15,350 bases of DNA from an uncultured Ruminococcus sp. (GCA_902803035.1 CADCON010000060.1:1-15350); one strand, 5' to 3'. Positions 1 through 7,999 are shown, counted from the stretch's first letter. Made by a program: numbers and translations. Notes: generated from the letters alone by a model not told the origin.

Positions 1-51
1 CCGGAACCCGCCCGCCAGATTTCTTTTTCGCCCCACAATGGCAGATTACGC

Positions 52-80
52 TTGATTTCATTCGACAATCGTGATAGAAT
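52..80 (+). promoter_or_regulatory. Predicted sigma-A promoter of the repeat protein gene
   Basis: A -35 box TTGATT (52-57) and a -10 box TAGAAT (75-80) are separated by 17 bases. The -10 box is preceded by TGA (72-74), giving an extended -10. Transcription would start near 87 and leave a leader of about 30 bases before the ATG at 120. This is a pattern match only. Confidence 0.6.
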
Positions 81-119
81 AACTGACGGGGAATACCATC
101 GAAAAAGGAGCAATCTGTC

Positions 120-1511
120 ATGAACAACAACAGCGTTCCCTGCACACAAATGGCATTGGGGGTAAAACCGGCCGGCAAGGGACAGTCCGGCATGGGCAAA
201 AAAACCATTCTCATCACCGTCGCCGCCTGCGTGGCATTTCTGGTGATTTTTACGCTGATAATGATTTTTGCTGTCGCGCCGCGTCTGCAATACAGCCTTG
301 CCTGCCAGGCGTATGAGGACAAGCGGTACGAGGAAGCCATTAACCGGTTCAACGATATCGAGGATTACGAGGACAGCGCGGAAAAGAAGCATGAGATACA
401 GTTGCTGCAGGTGCAAAAGCTGATGGACGCCGGTCAGTACTATGAAGCCGCCGCCATTTATCAGAAGCTGAACGACCGCGCGAGATATTATGACGCTCTG
501 TATCAGTACAGCTCTCAATTGGTTGACCATCAGGACTACGAAAAAGCCATTGAAATCCTCGAAAAACTCGGAGAATACAGGGATTGTCAGGAAAAAATCC
601 CTGAAATACGCTATCTCTATGGCATGAAGCTGGTGGAAGAAGGGAATTTCCAGTCCGCCATCCGGATATTCACCGATCTGGACGACTATAAGGATTCCCG
701 GAACCGGATCAAGGAATGCTATTACAAAACCGGCCTGCAGCTCATGAAAAACTGGGACTATGAGAACGCCATCAAGGAATTCGGCAAGTGCGGCAATTAC
801 AGTGACAGCAAAACGCGCGTCAAGGAATGTCATTATAAAACCGGTCTGCAGCTGCTTGGCAAAAAGGATTATACAGAGGCAATTGACGAATTTGCCAGAA
901 GCGGAGACTACACCGGCGGTAAAAAACGTATCAAGGAATGTTATTATAAAATCGGCGAGCAGCTGCTGAAAGACGAGCAATATACCGACGCGGTTGAAGC
1001 CTTCGCCAAAGCCGGCGACTACAGCGACAGCAAAGCAAAATTAAAATCAGCCCAATACGCCTACGTAAAGAACAACCAGAACAGAGAAGACGAAATAACC
1101 TATCAATATCTGAAGGATCTCAAGACCGCCAATTACAAGGACAGCAAAAAAATCTATGACTCGCTTTTCGCCTGGAAGGTGACCGATATCTATTTCAATA
1201 CTTCCTCCTACAGCTCCGACAGGTACAGCTCCATCAGCAAGTATTCTGCTGTGTCCTGTCACTTTACAGTAACCGGCGGTCCCCCGGAAGGCCGCACCTA
1301 CATCTATTGCCAGGCGACATGGCCGGACGGTTCCTCCAACAAAAAACAAAAATCCAACTCTGAGTTTTCGGATTCCAGCGAAGGTTCGTGGACATGGTCG
1401 GACGGCATTTATTCCGACCCCTATTGGGGAGAAACCGGAAAATTTACCGTGCGCTTCTACGACGGCAGCGGAAATGTCATAGGCAAAGCCTCCGTCACCA
1501 TCACAGGCTGA
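120..1511 (+). CDS. Membrane-anchored protein with 37-residue TPR-like repeats
   Basis: The product is 463 residues. Residues 1-27 are polar and lysine/glycine rich, residues 28-52 form one strongly hydrophobic segment, and no cleavage site follows, so it looks like an N-terminally anchored protein with most of its mass outside the cell. Residues about 57-350 are helical repeats of the tetratricopeptide type, with the recurring pattern Y-x-x-A-I-x-x-F followed by Y-x-D-S and K-E-C-Y-Y-K-x-G. Three successive copies are spaced exactly 37 codons apart. The region from about 351 to 463 is rich in Ser, Tyr, Gly and aromatic residues and looks like a beta-sandwich domain; I do not recognise its family. 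TPR-like arrays usually bind partner proteins, so a scaffold or envelope role is plausible, but no function can be assigned. An AAAGGAG ribosome binding site lies about 8 bases before the ATG. It is probably monocistronic, as a 470-base spacer follows. Confidence 0.85.
   Translation: MNNNSVPCTQMALGVKPAGKGQSGMGKKTILITVAACVAFLVIFTLIMIFAVAPRLQYSLACQAYEDKRYEEAINRFNDIEDYEDSAEKKHEIQLLQVQKLMDAGQYYEAAAIYQKLNDRARYYDALYQYSSQLVDHQDYEKAIEILEKLGEYRDCQEKIPEIRYLYGMKLVEEGNFQSAIRIFTDLDDYKDSRNRIKECYYKTGLQLMKNWDYENAIKEFGKCGNYSDSKTRVKECHYKTGLQLLGKKDYTEAIDEFARSGDYTGGKKRIKECYYKIGEQLLKDEQYTDAVEAFAKAGDYSDSKAKLKSAQYAYVKNNQNREDEITYQYLKDLKTANYKDSKKIYDSLFAWKVTDIYFNTSSYSSDRYSSISKYSAVSCHFTVTGGPPEGRTYIYCQATWPDGSSNKKQKSNSEFSDSSEGSWTWSDGIYSDPYWGETGKFTVRFYDGSGNVIGKASVTITG
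708..958 (+). repeat. Three in-frame 111-base repeat units inside the TPR-like gene
   Basis: The word CAAGGAATG recurs at 710, 821 and 932, exactly 111 bases (37 codons) apart each time, followed each time by a closely related stretch encoding Y/H-Y-K-x-G-x-Q-L. The degree of DNA similarity is higher than the fold needs, which suggests relatively recent duplication of repeat units. More diverged units flank these copies on both sides. Confidence 0.75.
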
Positions 1512-1681
1512 TATGCCTGTCATTGTGCCGTTATCCGATTCTGCCGTCCGGAACAGCGCTATTTGTGCAAAATACATAATAATTCAGTTGCGCGTCACGC
1601 AAAATTCTCTGTCAAAAGCCTTTGCAGTCCCGTTTTTAGTACCACACGAGAATCACCAAGCGGCTTTCCGTCCGCTTGCTA
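1512..1681. other. Intergenic stretch with no recognised gene
   Basis: This first part of the 1512-1979 spacer holds no convincing gene. A six-base inverted repeat (1503-1508 with 1515-1520) surrounds the stop codon of the preceding gene but has no T-run after it, so it is not a clear terminator. The open frames here have no good start context and no familiar protein pattern. Confidence 0.5.
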
Positions 1682-1710
1682 TTGATAATCACGGCAAAGA
1701 GTGCTATTAT
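1682..1710 (+). promoter_or_regulatory. Predicted strong promoter inside the 1512-1979 spacer
   Basis: A -35 box TTGATA (1682-1687), a 17-base spacer and a -10 box TATTAT (1705-1710) preceded by TGC make a near-consensus sigma-A promoter with an extended -10. The start of transcription would be near 1717. It lies about 170 bases upstream of a separate promoter for the HD-GYP gene, so it probably drives its own short transcript. Confidence 0.6.
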
Positions 1711-1716
1711 TATCAT

Positions 1717-1812
1717 GGAGCGGAAAAAGCGCTTCATGACAATGACTGCGACGCACCACTATGGGAACCCCCGTCCTGCCTGCTTTACTGGACGGGGGTT
1801 CGCTTTGCCTAT
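1717..1812 (+). ncRNA. Candidate small RNA or leader transcript ending in a strong hairpin
   Basis: A near-consensus promoter ends at 1710. The segment after it carries a perfect 12-bp inverted repeat (1765-1776 pairing with 1790-1801, 13-base loop) with five consecutive G-C pairs. The downstream tract TTCGCTTTGCC is only partly T-rich, so it would be a weak intrinsic terminator compared with the clean T6 terminators elsewhere in this window. The RNA would be roughly 85-95 bases long. An open frame crosses it, but it lacks a Shine-Dalgarno sequence at a useful distance. The family is not recognised, and the RNA is inferred only from promoter plus hairpin. Confidence 0.3.
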
Positions 1813-1853
1813 AAGCAGAATTCATCTGATTTATCAAGATAAAACAAAAAATA

Positions 1854-1883
1854 TTGTAAATTCTGATAAATGTATGCTATAAT
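1854..1883 (+). promoter_or_regulatory. Predicted promoter of the propeller/HD-GYP sensor gene
   Basis: A perfect -10 box TATAAT (1878-1883) is preceded by TGC (1875-1877). A TTGTAA -35 box sits at 1854-1859 with an 18-base spacer. Transcription would begin near 1890, leaving a leader of about 110 bases. Confidence 0.65.
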
Positions 1884-1911
1884 GAAAACAGCCTTATCAG
1901 GGATACGCCTC

Positions 1912-1983
1912 ATGAACCCTTCCGCTTTGGAACGGGAATCGATTCGCGCGGCGTTTCCTCCGAATCCTCTAGGTCAAAAATGA
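1912..1983 (+). CDS. Possible 23-residue leader ORF upstream of the HD-GYP gene
   Basis: An ATG at 1912 is preceded at a spacing of 8 by AGGGA (1899-1903) and opens a 23-codon frame ending with TGA at 1981-1983. The stop overlaps the ATG at 1980 (an ATGA junction), which begins the longest form of the HD-GYP gene. The peptide starts MNPSALERES and ends in GQK. The frame lies fully within the predicted leader transcript. A 24-codon open frame can easily arise by chance, so this is only a candidate for a translated leader peptide or coupling element. Confidence 0.25.
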   Translation: MNPSALERESIRAAFPPNPLGQK

Positions 1984-2000
1984 TAAAAGGAGAGATTTTT

Positions 2001-5000
2001 TTGACACGCAGATTATCAAGAAGACTGCTGAGCATCGCACTCGCCGCGACACTCAGCCTTTCGGCCATGGCTGCCGTCGCGTTCATGCCGTGCGGCACGG
2101 TAATGGCGGCGTCGGAGCAGCATACCCTCGCGGTCGATCCGACCGGCAAGGGCGACGGCTATTCCGCGGTGCTGTATGACAACACCAACGGGCTTCCCAC
2201 ATCCGAAGCCAACGCAATCGCCGAAACCCCGGGCGGCTTTATCTGGATAGGCAGCTACAGCGGCCTTACGCGCTATGACGGCAGGAGCTTTGAACGTGTG
2301 GATTCCACCACCGGCATCGCCAGCGTCGTCAGCCTTTTCGTCGACAGCAAAGAGCATCTCTGGATCGGCACCAACGACAACGGCGTCGCCATGATGGAAA
2401 AAGGCAGCTACCGGATTTACAATCACAAGGACGGACTCAGATCCTCCTCCGTCCGTTCCATTCTGGAGGACAGCGACGGCACCATTCTCATCGCTACCAC
2501 CCGCGGCATTGCCACGGTGGACAAAGACGGTCAGCTCGGTCAGCTTGACGATGAAAAAATCAACGACGAATACATCCGCGTCATGCGAAAAGCCGACAGC
2601 GGCGTCATTTACGGCACGACCAACAGCGGCGCGGTCTTCAAGCTCAAAGACGGCCGGATCACCTCGTTCTTCGACGCGGACGCTGTCGGAATTCCGGATA
2701 TCCGCACGATTCTGCCCGACCCGGCCAAGGAAAACGCCGTTTATGTCGGAACATCGCTCAGCACGGTTTACAGAATCGATCTCAGCGGCGAGCCGACCGT
2801 GATTGGCTCCGTGGATATCTCCCCCCTCGACTATGTCAATTCCATCGAACAGGTCGGCGACAAGATCTGGGTCTGCGCGGACAATGGCATCGGCATTATC
2901 GACGGCGGCCGCTGCATCCTGCTCACCAACCTGCCAGTCAACAGCTCTGTGGAAGGCACTCTCACCGACTATCAGGGCAATCTTTGGGTCGCGTCCTCCA
3001 AACAGGGCGTTATGAAGATCGTCCCCAATCGGTTCACCAATCTCTCTGAGAAGTATGATCTCCCCGAAACAGTGGTCAATTCCGCCTGTATGTACGACGG
3101 AATGCTCTTTATCGGCGGCAAGAACAGCGGCCTTTCGGTCATCGGCAAGGACGGCCCGCTGCAGGAGCTTCCCCTTTCCGGCGCGGTCACCGCTTCCGGC
3201 AAATCCATCGGTCAGAGCGACCTTCTCGCCATGCTGGACGGATGCAGAATCAGATCCATCGTCCGCGACAGCAAGGGAAGGCTGTGGATTGCCACATTCG
3301 GAGAGAACGCCCTTCTCCGGTATGAAAACGGCGCCGTCGTCAGATTCTCCACCGAGGAGGGTCTTCCCTCCGACCGCGTCAGAACGGTCATTGAAGCCTC
3401 CGACGGCAGGATGATCGCCGCCTGCACCGGCGGTGTGGCGGTAATTGAGGACGACAGGGTCACAGCCGTGTACGGCGAGGACTGCGGCATTGCCAACACC
3501 GAGATTCTGACCGTCTGCGAGGGTATCAACGGCGATATCCTTGCCGGCACAGACGGCGGCGGCATCTATGCTATCAGCGGCAGCAAGGCGATTCACGTCG
3601 GTCTTGACGCGGGGCTTTCCTCCGAAGTAATCATGCGTATCAAAAAGGACCTGACCAGGAATATCGACTGGATCATCACCAGCAATTCCGTCGCCTATCT
3701 CGATGACAGCTATCACATCACCACCATTGATCAGTTCCCCTATTCCAACAACTTCGACCTCTATCAGAACAGCAAGGATGAGCTTTGGATTCTCAGCAGC
3801 AATGGCATCTACGTCATTCCCGCCGAGGAAATGATCAGCAATGAAAACCTCGCCCCGGCTCATTTCGGCAGGGACAACGGCCTCACCTGCATCGCCACCG
3901 CGAACGCCTACAGCGATCTCACCGACTCCGGCGAGCTTTACATCGCCGGAACGACCGGCGTCGCAAAGGTCAACATCGAAACGCCCTTTGAAGCGTCCGG
4001 CGCGGTTAAAATTTCCGTTCCCTGCGTCGAAGCGGACGGCCGGCAGATTTTCTTTGACGATTCAGCGAAGGTCACCATTCCCGCCTCGACGAAGAAGCTC
4101 ACCATTTACAGCTACGCCTTCAATTATTCGCTGGAAAATCCCGAAATCACCTACCGCCTGGAGGGATTCGACAGCGAGAATACCAGCGTCAGACGCAGCG
4201 ATCTCACGCCGATTGACTATACCAATCTCAGCGGCGGCGAGTATCGGTTTGTGATCCGTCTGACGGACGGCAGCTCCGATGAAGTCACCATGACCATCGT
4301 CAAGGAGAAAGCCATGTATGAGCTGACATGGTTCCGCCTTGCCTGCGCGGGAATAGGGCTGCTCGCCATTGCCATTGTAGTGATGGCGTACAACCGCAGC
4401 AAGACCAGGAAATTCCTCAAGAAGGAGAAAGAGCAGAAGCAGCTTATCCGCGAGATCGTCGAAGCCTTCGCCAAGGTCATCGATATGAAGGATAAGTACA
4501 CCAACGGCCATTCCACCCGCGTCGCGGAATACACCGTCATGCTCGCCAGAGAGCTGGGCTATGACGAGGACACCATCGAAACATTATACAACATCGCGCT
4601 GCTGCACGATATCGGCAAGGTCGGCATTCCTCCCGAAGTGCTCAACAAGCCCGGCAAGCTCACCGACGAGGAATTCAAGACCATCAAGTCGCACGCCGCT
4701 CTGGGTTATGATACGCTCAAAGGCATCAGCATCATGCCGGAACTTGCCATCGGCGCAGGCTCTCACCACGAGCGTCCCGACGGGCGCGGCTATCCGAAGG
4801 GGCTCAAAGGCGACGAAATTCCGCGTGTCGCGCAGATCATCGCGGTCGCCGACACCTTCGACGCCATGTATTCCAACCGCCCCTACCGCAAGCGCATGAA
4901 TTTTGAAAAGGCGGTTTCCATCATCAGGGAAGTCCGCGGCACCCAGCTTCAGGCCGACGTTGTGGACGCATTCCTCCGCCTGGTGGACAAGGGCAAATTC

Positions 5001-5099
5001 CGCGCCCCCGACGACTTCGGCGGCGGCACGACCGAGGATATCAACAATATCCACAAGAAGCAGAAGGAAGAAGAAAAGAAGGACGGGGGCAACACCTGA
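2001..5099 (+). CDS. Propeller sensor with Y_Y_Y-like domain and HD-GYP c-di-GMP phosphodiesterase output
   Basis: I place the start at the TTG at 2001, because AAAGGAGAG lies 7-8 bases before it; an in-frame ATG at 1980 has no good Shine-Dalgarno sequence. That gives 1032 residues. A signal peptide covers about residues 1-36. Next come many blades of the two-component-regulator propeller type (recurring WIG/WIA, D-G-L-S/P, D-S-x-G-x-L), then a Y_Y_Y-like beta-sandwich just before one membrane helix (about 775-798), then a short coiled linker and an HD-GYP domain. The HD pair (HDIGK, His about 869), the HHERPDGRGYP motif (about 920-931) and the I-x-x-V-A-D-x-F-D-A-M motif are all intact, so the cytoplasmic domain should hydrolyse cyclic di-GMP. 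Propeller plus Y_Y_Y is the sensor layout of Bacteroides hybrid two-component systems that sense glycan fragments. Here the output is a phosphodiesterase, with no kinase. The ligand is unknown. Confidence 0.9.
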   Translation: MTRRLSRRLLSIALAATLSLSAMAAVAFMPCGTVMAASEQHTLAVDPTGKGDGYSAVLYDNTNGLPTSEANAIAETPGGFIWIGSYSGLTRYDGRSFERVDSTTGIASVVSLFVDSKEHLWIGTNDNGVAMMEKGSYRIYNHKDGLRSSSVRSILEDSDGTILIATTRGIATVDKDGQLGQLDDEKINDEYIRVMRKADSGVIYGTTNSGAVFKLKDGRITSFFDADAVGIPDIRTILPDPAKENAVYVGTSLSTVYRIDLSGEPTVIGSVDISPLDYVNSIEQVGDKIWVCADNGIGIIDGGRCILLTNLPVNSSVEGTLTDYQGNLWVASSKQGVMKIVPNRFTNLSEKYDLPETVVNSACMYDGMLFIGGKNSGLSVIGKDGPLQELPLSGAVTASGKSIGQSDLLAMLDGCRIRSIVRDSKGRLWIATFGENALLRYENGAVVRFSTEEGLPSDRVRTVIEASDGRMIAACTGGVAVIEDDRVTAVYGEDCGIANTEILTVCEGINGDILAGTDGGGIYAISGSKAIHVGLDAGLSSEVIMRIKKDLTRNIDWIITSNSVAYLDDSYHITTIDQFPYSNNFDLYQNSKDELWILSSNGIYVIPAEEMISNENLAPAHFGRDNGLTCIATANAYSDLTDSGELYIAGTTGVAKVNIETPFEASGAVKISVPCVEADGRQIFFDDSAKVTIPASTKKLTIYSYAFNYSLENPEITYRLEGFDSENTSVRRSDLTPIDYTNLSGGEYRFVIRLTDGSSDEVTMTIVKEKAMYELTWFRLACAGIGLLAIAIVVMAYNRSKTRKFLKKEKEQKQLIREIVEAFAKVIDMKDKYTNGHSTRVAEYTVMLARELGYDEDTIETLYNIALLHDIGKVGIPPEVLNKPGKLTDEEFKTIKSHAALGYDTLKGISIMPELAIGAGSHHERPDGRGYPKGLKGDEIPRVAQIIAVADTFDAMYSNRPYRKRMNFEKAVSIIREVRGTQLQADVVDAFLRLVDKGKFRAPDDFGGGTTEDINNIHKKQKEEEKKDGGNT

Positions 5100-5124
5100 T
5101 CCCTGACTGACCCCGCACAACAGA

Positions 5125-5185
5125 CCGCCCCGTTCAGGCATCCGCTCCAGCGCGGAAGAAAAAAGCCTGAACGGGGCGGTTTTTT
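5125..5185 (+). terminator. Strong intrinsic terminator after the HD-GYP gene
   Basis: A 15-bp perfect stem (5125-5139 with 5165-5179) is followed by six T residues (5180-5185). The loop contains a second small hairpin (5141-5145 with 5152-5156). It begins about 25 bases after the stop codon at 5097-5099, so the HD-GYP gene is separated from the CarD-like gene downstream. Confidence 0.92.
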
Positions 5186-5263
5186 GAAGCATTAAACCAA
5201 AAATGCCCGAAAAACCGTGTATAAAGTTTGTTGATTCGGCCTATGTAATTTTCCGGGAAAAAC

Positions 5264-5272
5264 TGATATAAT
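5264..5272 (+). promoter_or_regulatory. Extended -10 promoter of the CarD-like gene
   Basis: TGATATAAT (5264-5272) is a consensus -10 box with an upstream TGn. No good -35 box is found at 16-18 bases upstream (TGTAAT at 5244-5249 is a poor match), so the promoter would depend on the extended -10. Transcription would start near 5279. Confidence 0.55.
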
Positions 5273-5332
5273 GAAGTTGTAAATTATCAATCCTGCAATG
5301 GGATCATTCCAGATTACGAGGTGACCTTAATT

Positions 5333-5839
5333 ATGTTGAACGTAGGAGATACAGTGGTATTCGGGACCTTAGGCGTCTTCACTATCGAGGAAACAACCCA
5401 GAAAGTGATTTGCGGCAAAAAAACGGAATATTTCGTCCTCAGATCAACCAGCAAGGACAGTACCACCGTTTATCTGCCTATGGACAATCCTTCCCTGCTT
5501 GACAAGGCAAAGCCGCTTGTCACTCCAGAAGAAATAGGCAGGCTGATCGACAATATTCCCAACTCGGAGGATTACTGGGTGGACGATCACAAGAAGCGCA
5601 AAGAGCGATTCAACCGTATTCTGCAGAGCGGCGACCGCGGCAATATCATGGCCCTCGCGGGTACGCTCCACAACAAGCAGCGCGCGCAGCTCGCCGCGCA
5701 CAAGAAGCTGAATTCCTCCGATGAGCAGATTCTCCGCGAAGCGGAACGCATCATCAACCTTGAATTTGCCTTTGTACTTAACATTACGCCTGACGAAGTG
5801 CAGGACTACATCAGAAAGCGCATAACCGCTTCCGCGTAA
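5333..5839 (+). CDS. CarD-like transcriptional regulator
   Basis: The start is taken as ATG 5333 with GAGGTG (5318-5323) as ribosome binding site; a GTG at 5321 in the same frame would overlap that site. The product is 168 residues. The first 60 or so show the CarD/TRCF RNA-polymerase-interacting domain: V-G-D-x-V-V-F-G-x-x-G-V near the start, then a Y-F-V-L-R strand and a V-Y-L-P-M strand. Residues about 65-168 are predicted helical and match the DNA-binding C-terminal part of CarD proteins. Members of this family bind the RNA polymerase beta subunit and stabilise or tune open promoter complexes; the size is typical. It stands alone between its own promoter and a terminator. The family assignment is firm; which promoters it acts on is unknown. 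Confidence 0.88.
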   Translation: MLNVGDTVVFGTLGVFTIEETTQKVICGKKTEYFVLRSTSKDSTTVYLPMDNPSLLDKAKPLVTPEEIGRLIDNIPNSEDYWVDDHKKRKERFNRILQSGDRGNIMALAGTLHNKQRAQLAAHKKLNSSDEQILREAERIINLEFAFVLNITPDEVQDYIRKRITASA

Positions 5840-5851
5840 ATGACACAAATA

Positions 5852-5897
5852 GCCGTTCCGGCGTTTCCCGAATCGGGAGACCGGAACGGCCTTTTTT
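5852..5897 (+). terminator. Intrinsic terminator after the CarD-like gene
   Basis: A 10-bp perfect stem (5852-5861 with 5881-5890) encloses a smaller TCCCG/CGGGA hairpin (5866-5870 with 5874-5878) and is followed by six T residues (5892-5897). It lies 12 bases after the stop. On the other strand the hairpin sits just past the end of recG, but without a good T-run, so termination of recG there is uncertain. Confidence 0.9.
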
Positions 5898-5907
5898 CTT
5901 TCGCGGG

Positions 5908-7986
5908 CTAATTCATCGCCCTTTCGCTGTCAAATAATTCCGCCACCTCGCGGCTTAATCCCTGATTCTCCCGCAAGGACAATCCGGGATCGCGCGCGAG
6001 AATTTCTCTCGCCGCCTGCTGCGCCAGTGTGAACATCTGCATATCGGTCATCATGTCGGCGATTTTCATGTCCGGAAGCCCGTGCTGCCGCGACCCGAAG
6101 AAATCGCCCGGCCCGCGCTGTCTGAGGTCTTCATTGGCAATCAGGAAGCCGTCGCTCGTGCTGCACATGATTTTCATGCGCGACAGCGCCGCTTCATTCT
6201 GCGCGTCGCTGATCAGAATGCAGTAAGACTGCCCGCTTCCCCTTCCGACTCTTCCCCGGAGCTGATGAAGCTGGGAAAGCCCGAACCGCTCGGCATTCTC
6301 AATGATCATGATCACCGCGTTGGGCACATTGACGCCCACCTCCACCACCGTGGTGGAAACCAGCACGTCAAGCTCTCCCGCCGCGAATGCCTGCATGACG
6401 CCGTCCTTCTCGCCGCCCTTCATGCGTCCGTGGAGAAGCCCGACCCGGCAGCCTTTCAGATACCCTTCCGTCAGACTCGCTGCGTAATTCCGGGCGGCCT
6501 TGAGATCGCCGCTGTTTTCGCCCTCCTCCACCAGAGGACAGATCACATACCCCTGCCGGCCCTCGGCAACGTGCTTTCTCACAAAGCCATACGCCCGTTC
6601 ACGCTTGCCGCCGTCCACAAAATAGGTGCTCACCGGCAGCCTGCCCTTCGGCATTTCGTCCAGCACGGAGATATCCAGATCCCCGTAAATGATCAGGGCC
6701 AGCGTCCGTGGAATGGGCGTGGCGGACATGACCAGCACATGGGGATTCTTCCCCTTCGCCGCCAGCGCGCCCCGCTGATTGACGCCGAAACGGTGCTGCT
6801 CGTCGGTGATCACCAATCCAAGCGACGCAAATTCCACCCCGTCCGAAATCAGCGCGTGTGTGCCGATCAGCACATCAATCATGCCAAGGGCGGCAAGCTC
6901 CCGGACATTCCGCTTGCCCGCGGCGGTCATGGATCCCGTCAGCAGCCCCACGCGGATGCCGCACGGCTCCAGCAGCTCCACAAACGAACGGAAATGCTGC
7001 TCGGCGAGAATTTCGGTCGGCGCCATAAGCGCGGACTGAATGCCGTTCCGCGCCGCGGTGTGGCAAATGGCGGCGGCGACAGCGGTCTTACCCGACCCGA
7101 CGTCGCCCTGAAGCAGGCGCGACATGGGCCTTTCGTCCGATGACATATCCGTAATCGCCTCAGCGGCCGCGCGCTTCTGGGCATTGGTCGGCTCAAAGGG
7201 CAGCATTTTCCAGAATTCCGCGGTGAAGTCCTCCGTGATCTTCACACCCGCCGTGCCGCGCCTGCGCCCCTTGAGCCGGAGCATTCCGAGCTGAAGAATC
7301 AGCAATTCCTCAAAAACCAGCCGGTCGCGGGCGGTTGCCAGCGTTTCGCTGTCGTCCGGAAAATGAATCTGCGTCAGGGCATACCGGATGTGGCAGAGAT
7401 GGTACTGCGCGCGCACCGATTCGGGAAGCGGATCCTCCAGATCCTCCGGCAGCTCCGAAAGCACCTGCTCCACGACCTTGGCAATCTGCCGGGAGGGAAG
7501 CCCTTCCGTCGCCCGGTAGACCGGCACGATCCGCCCGCAGTCGGCGGAATCGAACATCGGAGCGGTCATTTCCGCGCCGTTCCCGCCAAAGGTTATCCTG
7601 CCACGGAAGATATACCGGCTCCCCTGCAGCAGTAATTTGGGAATATAGGCGTTGTTGAAAAACGTGACCTTGAAGCCCTTTCCCTCTTCGTCCTCCGCCC
7701 GCGCGGAATAAAGCGTTCTGTTGCCCCGCAGCCTGAACGACCGCACCTGAGAGGTGATTGTCGCCATGATGCAGCAGACTTCGCCGTTGCCGGCATTTTC
7801 CTTTGCCTGCGCGACGGTGACGCAGTCGCTCCAGTCCTCGTATTCCCTCGGATAATACCGCAAAAGGGCGTCGGAAGAACCGACGCCCAGCTTTTCAAAG
7901 AGCTGCGCGCGCTTCTCGCCGACACCCTTGTAATATTGGAGAGGTCTGGATTCGATCTGTTCAGGATCAAAATTCTTCTCACTCAT
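5908..7986 (-). CDS. recG: ATP-dependent DNA helicase RecG
   Basis: RecG binds branched DNA such as stalled replication forks and Holliday junctions and moves the branch point using ATP; it acts in recombination and fork repair. The 692-residue product has the usual family length. An N-terminal helical part carries the Y-Y-K-G-V-G-E-K-R and L-R-Y-Y-P-R-x-Y-E-D patterns, then an OB-fold wedge domain (about 60-160). Helicase motifs are complete: Walker A GDVGSGKT (294-301), motif II DEQH (395-398), motif III SATPIPRT (421-428), and motif VI QLRGRVGRG (575-583). The C-terminal NEDLRQRGPGDFFGSRQHG segment is also characteristic. Only 13 bases separate it from the fakA-like stop, so the two are co-transcribed. 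The ribosome binding site AAGGA is only 3 bases from the ATG, which suggests weak initiation or coupling to the upstream gene. Confidence 0.97.
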   Translation of the reverse strand: MSEKNFDPEQIESRPLQYYKGVGEKRAQLFEKLGVGSSDALLRYYPREYEDWSDCVTVAQAKENAGNGEVCCIMATITSQVRSFRLRGNRTLYSARAEDEEGKGFKVTFFNNAYIPKLLLQGSRYIFRGRITFGGNGAEMTAPMFDSADCGRIVPVYRATEGLPSRQIAKVVEQVLSELPEDLEDPLPESVRAQYHLCHIRYALTQIHFPDDSETLATARDRLVFEELLILQLGMLRLKGRRRGTAGVKITEDFTAEFWKMLPFEPTNAQKRAAAEAITDMSSDERPMSRLLQGDVGSGKTAVAAAICHTAARNGIQSALMAPTEILAEQHFRSFVELLEPCGIRVGLLTGSMTAAGKRNVRELAALGMIDVLIGTHALISDGVEFASLGLVITDEQHRFGVNQRGALAAKGKNPHVLVMSATPIPRTLALIIYGDLDISVLDEMPKGRLPVSTYFVDGGKRERAYGFVRKHVAEGRQGYVICPLVEEGENSGDLKAARNYAASLTEGYLKGCRVGLLHGRMKGGEKDGVMQAFAAGELDVLVSTTVVEVGVNVPNAVIMIIENAERFGLSQLHQLRGRVGRGSGQSYCILISDAQNEAALSRMKIMCSTSDGFLIANEDLRQRGPGDFFGSRQHGLPDMKIADMMTDMQMFTLAQQAAREILARDPGLSLRENQGLSREVAELFDSERAMN

Positions 7987-7999
7987 CTGTCCTTGTCAA

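Noticed and set aside
1503..1520. ACAGGC/GCCTGT inverted repeat around the stop of the repeat protein gene
   Set aside because: It has only six pairs and no T-run after it, so it is not a convincing terminator.
1513..1842. 109-codon open frame in the spacer after the repeat protein
   Set aside because: There is no usable Shine-Dalgarno sequence, the composition is mixed, and it runs through the predicted promoter and hairpin at 1682-1801.
1936..1945. Ten-base palindrome GAATCGATTC in the HD-GYP leader as an operator
   Set aside because: A single short palindrome downstream of the transcription start, with no second copy in the window, is within chance expectation.
2016..3863. 615-codon open frame on the - strand
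   Set aside because: It lies wholly antisense to the propeller/HD-GYP gene, has low-complexity Ala/Asp/Val-rich composition with no family pattern, and is explained by the codon bias of the true gene.
6082..7143. 353-codon open frame on the + strand
   Set aside because: It is antisense to the helicase core of recG, with shadow-type composition.
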